From contig NZ_BAABGX010000001.1 of NCBI RefSeq assembly GCF_039541795.1, positions 248,001-312,000 of the forward strand: 64,000 nt of DNA, written 5' to 3'. How positions within the stretch are numbered: the first letter of the stretch is position 1; every line of letters starts with the position of its first letter. This DNA is from Nibribacter koreensis (lineage in GTDB: Bacteria; Bacteroidota; Bacteroidia; Cytophagales; Hymenobacteraceae). A model generated the notes under the pieces. That model worked only from the letters and a program-made list of their open reading frames with translations, was not told the origin of the DNA and did no database searches. The position numbers and the translations under genes were made by a program. Positions 60,948 through 64,000 of the stretch are shown one piece after another.

Positions 60948-61967
60948 TTAAATAATATTCACCTCCGGAGTGAGCGTGATGCCAAACTTCTCCTGCACCG
61001 AGTGGATGATTTCATAGGCTAGTTCCTTAACCTCATTGCCCGTCGCGCCGCCGTAGTTTACCAACACAAGAGCCTGGTCTTTGTGTACGCCGTGCTGGCC
61101 CAGCACTTTGCCTTTCCAACCGCATTGTTCAATCATCCAGCCGGCCGGTACTTTTACCGTAAACTCGCTCACCGGGTAGCCAGGCATGTTGGGATACTGC
61201 TCTTTCAACAGTTCAAATTGGGCAATGGGGATCTCAGGGTTTTTGAAGAAGGAACCGGCGTTGCCAATCTTGGCTGGGTCTGGAAGTTTGCTTTTTCTGA
61301 TATGAATCACCGCGTCACTGATTGCTTTCAAGCTCAGTTCCTTCACCTGCATCTCTTCTAAAGTCTGAGTGATGGCGCCGTAGGACGTGTTAAACGTAGG
61401 TTTGCGGGTAAGTTGCAAAGTAACCGAGGTCACAATGTATTTGCCCTTGGCGTCTTTCTTGAAAATACTTTCGCGGTAGCCGAAGTTGCATTGGTCTTTG
61501 GTGAAGGTAATCAAGTTGCCCGTCTCCATCTCCACGGCCTCCAAAGAATAGAAGGTGTCTTTCAACTCTACGCCGTAGGCCCCAATGTTCTGCAAAGGTG
61601 CCGCGCCCACGGTGCCCGGTATCAACGACAGGTTCTCAATGCCGCCCAAATGATGCTCAATAGAATACAGCACCAAGTCATGCCACGTCTCGCCGCTCCC
61701 GGATTTTACCAATACATGCTCACCGTCGGGTTGGTCCTCTTGGGTGATGCCTTTGATGCGGTTCAACAGCACGGCCGCCTCCACGTCCTGGGTGAAGAGT
61801 ACGTTGCTTCCTCCGCCCAGAATCAGCTTGGGCAGGGGCTTCACGGCGGGATGTTGCAAGATGTCCTGCAGTTCCTGGGTAGAGGAGAACTCGGCCAGCA
61901 GGCTAGCCTTGGCATCTATTCCAAACGTGTTGTAGGGCTTAAGAGAGACCTCTTTCTTGATTTGCAT
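60948..61967 (-). CDS. murB: UDP-N-acetylenolpyruvoylglucosamine reductase
   Basis: 339 residues from the ATG at 61965-61967; a TTG two codons upstream is less likely. FAD-binding motifs: YNTFGIDAKA, ILGGGSNVLFT and NLSLIPGTVGAAPLQNIGAYG. The catalytic Ser is in IGNAGSFFKNP, and the C-terminal AGWMIEQCGWKG matches the E. coli-type (type I) enzyme. It makes UDP-MurNAc for peptidoglycan. Its start is divergent from the methyltransferase gene at 62167. Confidence 0.96.
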   Translation of the reverse strand: MQIKKEVSLKPYNTFGIDAKASLLAEFSSTQELQDILQHPAVKPLPKLILGGGSNVLFTQDVEAAVLLNRIKGITQEDQPDGEHVLVKSGSGETWHDLVLYSIEHHLGGIENLSLIPGTVGAAPLQNIGAYGVELKDTFYSLEAVEMETGNLITFTKDQCNFGYRESIFKKDAKGKYIVTSVTLQLTRKPTFNTSYGAITQTLEEMQVKELSLKAISDAVIHIRKSKLPDPAKIGNAGSFFKNPEIPIAQFELLKEQYPNMPGYPVSEFTVKVPAGWMIEQCGWKGKVLGQHGVHKDQALVLVNYGGATGNEVKELAYEIIHSVQEKFGITLTPEVNII

Positions 61968-62166
61968 GGGCAACGGTGCTAATCTGGTGCGCGGTAAAAT
62001 TACGGAAACGCATTGGGATTGGTAAGACCTTCAGGCCAAACCTGCGAGAATCTTTTGAGAACCGGCCGGTCTTTGCCCGGGAATGCAACAGACGTGGGCT
62101 TTTTTTCGGAACTTGCGCCTGTAAATGCGCTTGCGCTTTCATCATCCACTCAACACAAATTTGTCT

Positions 62167-63342
62167 ATGGCCAAAGCTACCAAACCCGAAACCTTTAACA
62201 TGACTGCCACCACGTTGGCAGGGTTGGAAGAAGTGCTGGCCCAGGAGTTGACGGATTTAGGGGCGAAGTTTGTGAAAGTGGGAGTGCGCGCCGTGACCTT
62301 CTCTGGTGACCAACGGCTGCTGTATAGCGCCAACCTTTGGTGCCGAACCGCCATCCGTATCTTAAAACCCTTCGCGCAGTTCAAGGCCCGTGATGAAAAG
62401 GAATTATACCTGAAGGTGCGGGAACAGGACTGGAGTCGTTACTTAACCGTAGATAGCACCTTTGCCATTAACGCCGTAGTGGCGCGCTCTACCTTTGAGC
62501 ACTCGCTGTTCGTGTCACAGTTGACCAAAGATGCCATTGTAGACCAGTTCCGTGACAAAACGGGCAAGCGCCCTAGTGTAGATGTGGCCACGCCAGATGT
62601 GCGCATCAACCTGCACATGCATGAGAACATCGTTACGCTGGCCTTAGACGCCTCTGGTGATTCTCTGCACCGCCGTGGCTACCGCCAGCAGACCAACGTG
62701 GCCCCCTTGAACGAAGTGCTGGCCGCCGGTATCTTGCTACTCTCGGGGTGGGACAGAAAGTCGCCGTTATATGATCCCATGTGTGGCTCTGGTACCATCC
62801 TCGCCGAGGCGGCCATGATGGCTCACAACATTGCGCCCGGCGTATATCGCCGTGATTACGGGTTCATGCGCTGGCCAGATTATAATGCCGGGCTGTACAA
62901 AGAAATTTACCAAGCCGCCTTGGCACTGGAAAATAGAGACGCCGAAGTAGAAATCTTCGGCTCTGATATTGACCCGGACTTCGTGGAGGCTGCGTTCCAA
63001 AACCTGGAATACGCCGAACTGGACGAATACGTGCGCATCAAAGAACTCAACTTCGCGGAGGCCACCAAACCCGTGGACAAAGGCACCATCGTGGTAAACC
63101 CGCCTTACGGTGAGCGTATTGGGGATGACCGTGAAATGAATGACCTCTACAAGATGATAGGGGACACGCTTAAAAGTAATTTCCAGGACTGGGATGCTTT
63201 CATCTTTACCGGCAATTTGGAGGCCGCCAAGCACATCGGCTTAAAGCCCTCCAGAAGAATTGTGTTGTACAACGGTCCCATTGAATGCCGCCTGTTCAAG
63301 TACGAGTTGTACCGAGGCAGTAGGAGAGAAGCTGCTGTTTAA
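62167..63342 (+). CDS. THUMP-type class I SAM-dependent RNA methyltransferase (RlmL/RlmK-N family)
   Basis: 391 residues from the ATG at 62167. The N-terminal THUMP region (about 15-170) is followed by the methylase core with AdoMet motif DPMCGSGTILAEAAMMA and catalytic NPPYGERIG. It resembles the N-terminal half of E. coli RlmL, which methylates 23S rRNA G2445; here it is a stand-alone protein, as usual in Bacteroidota. The acceptor position cannot be read from sequence. Monocistronic. Confidence 0.92.
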   Translation: MAKATKPETFNMTATTLAGLEEVLAQELTDLGAKFVKVGVRAVTFSGDQRLLYSANLWCRTAIRILKPFAQFKARDEKELYLKVREQDWSRYLTVDSTFAINAVVARSTFEHSLFVSQLTKDAIVDQFRDKTGKRPSVDVATPDVRINLHMHENIVTLALDASGDSLHRRGYRQQTNVAPLNEVLAAGILLLSGWDRKSPLYDPMCGSGTILAEAAMMAHNIAPGVYRRDYGFMRWPDYNAGLYKEIYQAALALENRDAEVEIFGSDIDPDFVEAAFQNLEYAELDEYVRIKELNFAEATKPVDKGTIVVNPPYGERIGDDREMNDLYKMIGDTLKSNFQDWDAFIFTGNLEAAKHIGLKPSRRIVLYNGPIECRLFKYELYRGSRREAAV

Positions 63343-63362
63343 CTACTACCAATAGCGTAAAA

Positions 63363-63402
63363 CCAAAAGAGCCCAAAGACTTTCGTTTTTGGGCTCTTTT
63401 GG
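63363..63402 (+). terminator. Terminator after the methyltransferase gene
   Basis: CCAAAAGAGCCCAAA-GACTTTCG-TTTTTGGGCTCTTTTGG, 20 bp after the stop. Its right arm is shared with palindrome copy 10. Confidence 0.85.
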
Positions 63403-63422
63403 TCAAAACAGGCTAAAAACGG
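63384..63422. repeat. Dispersed palindrome, copy 10
   Basis: CGTTTTTGGGCTCTTTT-GGTC-AAAACAGGCTAAAAACGG, overlapping the terminator at 63363 and placed between the convergent methyltransferase and DUF3570 genes. Confidence 0.8.
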
Positions 63423-63446
63423 ATAGTATTTCGAATACCTTCAGAA

Positions 63447-64000
63447 TTACTTGATCGTCACGGCCAAAGCCACGGCATCTGCCACCAAGCCTGTGTCCCG
63501 GTTGTAATGATCATACCGCATTTCAAGCGTGTTCAGCTTATGGATACCTAGAATCCCATCTGCTGAGTTGTAGCGTAGGTTCAAGCCAAACAGGTGGCTA
63601 ACAAATTTAGAGAGATCATAGTCACTGGTGTAGAACTCATTTAGAGCAGAATGCTCTTTGTACGGCGCAAAATAATCTGCCGCTGTCTGGCTGTAGAACC
63701 GGTAGAAAGGCGACACCGACAAGAAGGGCGTCAACTTGTAGGGCAGTTCAATCTCTGCGGTATGCGCCGTGATGCCCCAGTCATCTGTATAAAAACGGTA
63801 AAAGGTCTTCACCAGAATACGGTCCGTGGCGAAGTAATTCAGGCGCAGGCCCACCGGTATCTTCACGCGGCTGTCGGGCAGTTTTTCTACATGCACTGAG
63901 TTGTCTGTAAAATACACCCGCTGGTAGGGCGTGGCCAGTTGCCCGGTCTGATAGGCCAGGTCTAACATGGCAGAGGCTTGCAAACGCTTATTGATGACCT
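63447..64000 (-). CDS. DUF3570 protein, second copy, cut by window edge
   Basis: The frame is open from the stop at 63447 to the window end, about 184 codons of the C-terminal part. It is about 90 percent identical to the C-terminal half of the protein at 12677-13888 (17 differences in 174 aligned residues by eye), including VINKRLQASAMLDLAYQTG and the end DTGLVADAVALAVT. The high similarity over 50 kb distance points to a fairly recent duplication or gene conversion. Whether apbE and DUF4266 copies lie beyond the edge is not visible. Confidence 0.92.
   Translation of the reverse strand, partial: VINKRLQASAMLDLAYQTGQLATPYQRVYFTDNSVHVEKLPDSRVKIPVGLRLNYFATDRILVKTFYRFYTDDWGITAHTAEIELPYKLTPFLSVSPFYRFYSQTAADYFAPYKEHSALNEFYTSDYDLSKFVSHLFGLNLRYNSADGILGIHKLNTLEMRYDHYNRDTGLVADAVALAVTIK

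Noticed and set aside
57443..63422. Repeated palindromes considered as a CRISPR array
   Set aside because: Spacing is irregular (hundreds to thousands of bases), genes lie between copies, and no cas gene is seen.

Overview
The window looks like a chromosomal segment of a Bacteroidota bacterium, most likely in Hymenobacteraceae (a Rufibacter-like organism is a guess from protein style, not a search). Reasons: a secreted protein with a type IX secretion C-terminal domain, Bacteroidota-restricted families (DUF3570/DUF4266 with ApbE, DUF4905, TIGR02757), almost no Shine-Dalgarno sites, and promoters of the TTTG / TAnnTTTG type in front of both tRNA genes and the GAPDH gene. No CRISPR array, rRNA, intact transposase or prophage was seen.

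Layout. 1-2.6 kb: the tail of an unknown gene and a umuDC mutagenesis operon. 3-11.2 kb: a type I restriction-modification operon (hsdM, hsdS, hsdR) with one PD-(D/E)XK-like gene inserted between hsdS and hsdR and a second one downstream. 11.5-15.5 kb: a leftward operon for thioredoxin, ApbE flavinyltransferase, a DUF4266 lipoprotein, DUF3570 and a PAP2 phosphatase; a second DUF3570 copy, about 90 percent identical, runs off the right edge. 15.9-23.8 kb: a VIT-family transporter, small membrane proteins and a complete RND efflux operon, ending in very long perfect hairpins. 24.3-51 kb: an accessory stretch bounded by two tRNA-Glu genes that are identical over 126 bp. It holds DUF808, TspO-like, VOC and DUF892 proteins, a secreted endonuclease, small secreted proteins and a 1229-residue kelch/T9SS protein. 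51-64 kb: dense housekeeping genes (gap, lipid kinase, SUI1, kdsB, LysM/RlpA-like, TIGR02757, mutS2, murB, rRNA methyltransferase).

The most unusual part is 40.6-50.4 kb. It combines an RsbQ-like hydrolase, a stand-alone H-NOX gas sensor, a GAF protein, a PAS-only protein, a lone receiver domain, two CZB-like proteins with degenerate zinc sites, and two families of small STAS/SpoIIAA-like proteins present in several copies. Three copies or fragments are clear pseudogenes and one more is a short remnant. There is no kinase, phosphatase or DNA-binding output domain among them. This looks like a repeatedly duplicated and decaying sensory cluster. It is flanked by diverged direct repeats of about 210 bp; one ends in a tRNA-Glu gene and the other in a tRNA-like remnant, which suggests an old island.

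A separate layer is a family of about 40-bp intergenic palindromes with the arm AAAACAGGCCAAAAACG. Eight of the ten copies lie between 52.2 and 63.4 kb, and none lie in 1-15 kb or 26-52 kb. They seem to mark the core chromosome. Some probably act as terminators, and others sit directly against start codons.
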